From assembly GCF_014596085.1 (NCBI RefSeq), contig NZ_JACCJY010000002.1, positions 310,001-374,000 of the forward strand: DNA of 64,000 nt. Reading direction: 5' to 3'. Numbering within the stretch: the stretch's first letter is position 1; each line of letters begins with the position of its first letter. The translations under genes and the position numbers were made by a program. The notes beneath the pieces are model-generated. The model did not search any database. It saw only the letters and a list, made by a program, of their open reading frames with translations, and had not been told where the DNA came from. The stretch comes from Azospirillum tabaci. GTDB lineage: Bacteria > Pseudomonadota > Alphaproteobacteria > Azospirillales > Azospirillaceae. This document shows positions 63,963 through 64,000 of the stretch, piece after piece.

Positions 63963-64000
63963 ATGAACATGGACATCTTCGTCCTCGCCGTGCTGGTCCT
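63963..64000 (+). CDS. start of a membrane protein, cut by window end
   Basis: The frame MNMDIFVLAVLVL... begins at the ATG at 63963, 20 bp after the preceding stop, and is hydrophobic from residue 4 on, so an N-terminal membrane helix or signal peptide is likely. Only 12 full codons are visible and no function can be given. Confidence 0.45.
   Translation, partial: MNMDIFVLAVLV

Overview
The window is high-GC (roughly two thirds G+C by eye), densely coded, and looks like a chromosome or chromid of an Azospirillum-like alphaproteobacterium (Rhodospirillales). Supporting signs are families typical of alphaproteobacteria (DUF1150, DUF2336, an LdtR-type MarR regulator, soluble chemoreceptors), a cluster of GANTC (CcrM-type) sites, and a recurring GC-rich palindromic intergenic repeat. 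The genus is an inference. I see no rRNA, tRNA, insertion sequence, phage gene or CRISPR array. Gene limits were checked against start codons, ribosome binding sites (RBS) and overlaps.

Layout. (1) 1-5469, minus: trehalose/glycogen genes, a TreS-maltokinase fusion followed by glgB (cut by the window edge). (2) 5650-8421: bacteriohemerythrin, a GNAT acetyltransferase, then cysQ overlapping a DUF455 ferritin-like gene. (3) 8588-13855, minus: five genes with the same family content as the Pseudomonas levulinate operon lvaABCDE (acyl-CoA ligase, SDR, ACAD11-like acyl-CoA dehydrogenase, APH-type kinase, small DUF6285-like protein). A Crp/Fnr regulator is divergent. (4) 14823-25366, mostly minus: two neighbouring envelope operons. 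One encodes a FecR-like/DUF4384 protein, a CHASE2 adenylate cyclase and an exported caspase fused to an FGE-like domain. The other encodes two DUF4399 proteins, a CsgG-like/DUF4384 lipoprotein, an OmpA-type protein and a small secreted protein. A cyclic-nucleotide-binding MscS channel is divergent. (5) 27080-32341: DUF2336, LdtR-like regulator, hydrolase, a small unknown gene behind eight GANTC sites, a membrane/coiled-coil protein and a methyltransferase. (6) 32342-39999: DNA repair (Lhr-type helicase plus PdeM, CPD photolyase), fasciclin protein, and PhoX phosphatase with a Pho-box-like site. (7) 40117-41774: Zur and a His-rich CobW GTPase. (8) 41884-46862, minus: multispanning membrane protein, GT2 glycosyltransferase, anion transporter, MBL hydrolase. 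(9) 47056-51774, minus: small Cys protein, two soluble chemoreceptors with C-terminal sensors, CDF metal exporter, pdxH. (10) 51954-55318, plus: lipoprotein, CbpA-type DnaJ, FtsH paralogue. (11) 55430-62643: a Sia-type partner-switching module (SiaA with an overlapping periplasmic binding protein; SiaB, SiaC) whose neighbour is a histidine kinase, with a convergent OmpR-type regulator and a second REC-DUF3369 kinase. (12) 62873-64000: an orphan protein and the start of a membrane protein.

How the parts may work together. Two themes recur. Cyclic AMP: CHASE2 cyclase, two cNMP-domain proteins (Crp-like regulator and channel) and a GTGA-N6-TCAC site. Envelope stress or surface sensing: caspase/DUF4384 operons, SiaABC-kinase module, FtsH/DnaJ. 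The best candidates for undescribed biology are the caspase/cyclase/DUF4384 gene set, the SiaABC-histidine-kinase module, the GANTC-cluster promoter and the rearranged lva-like operon.
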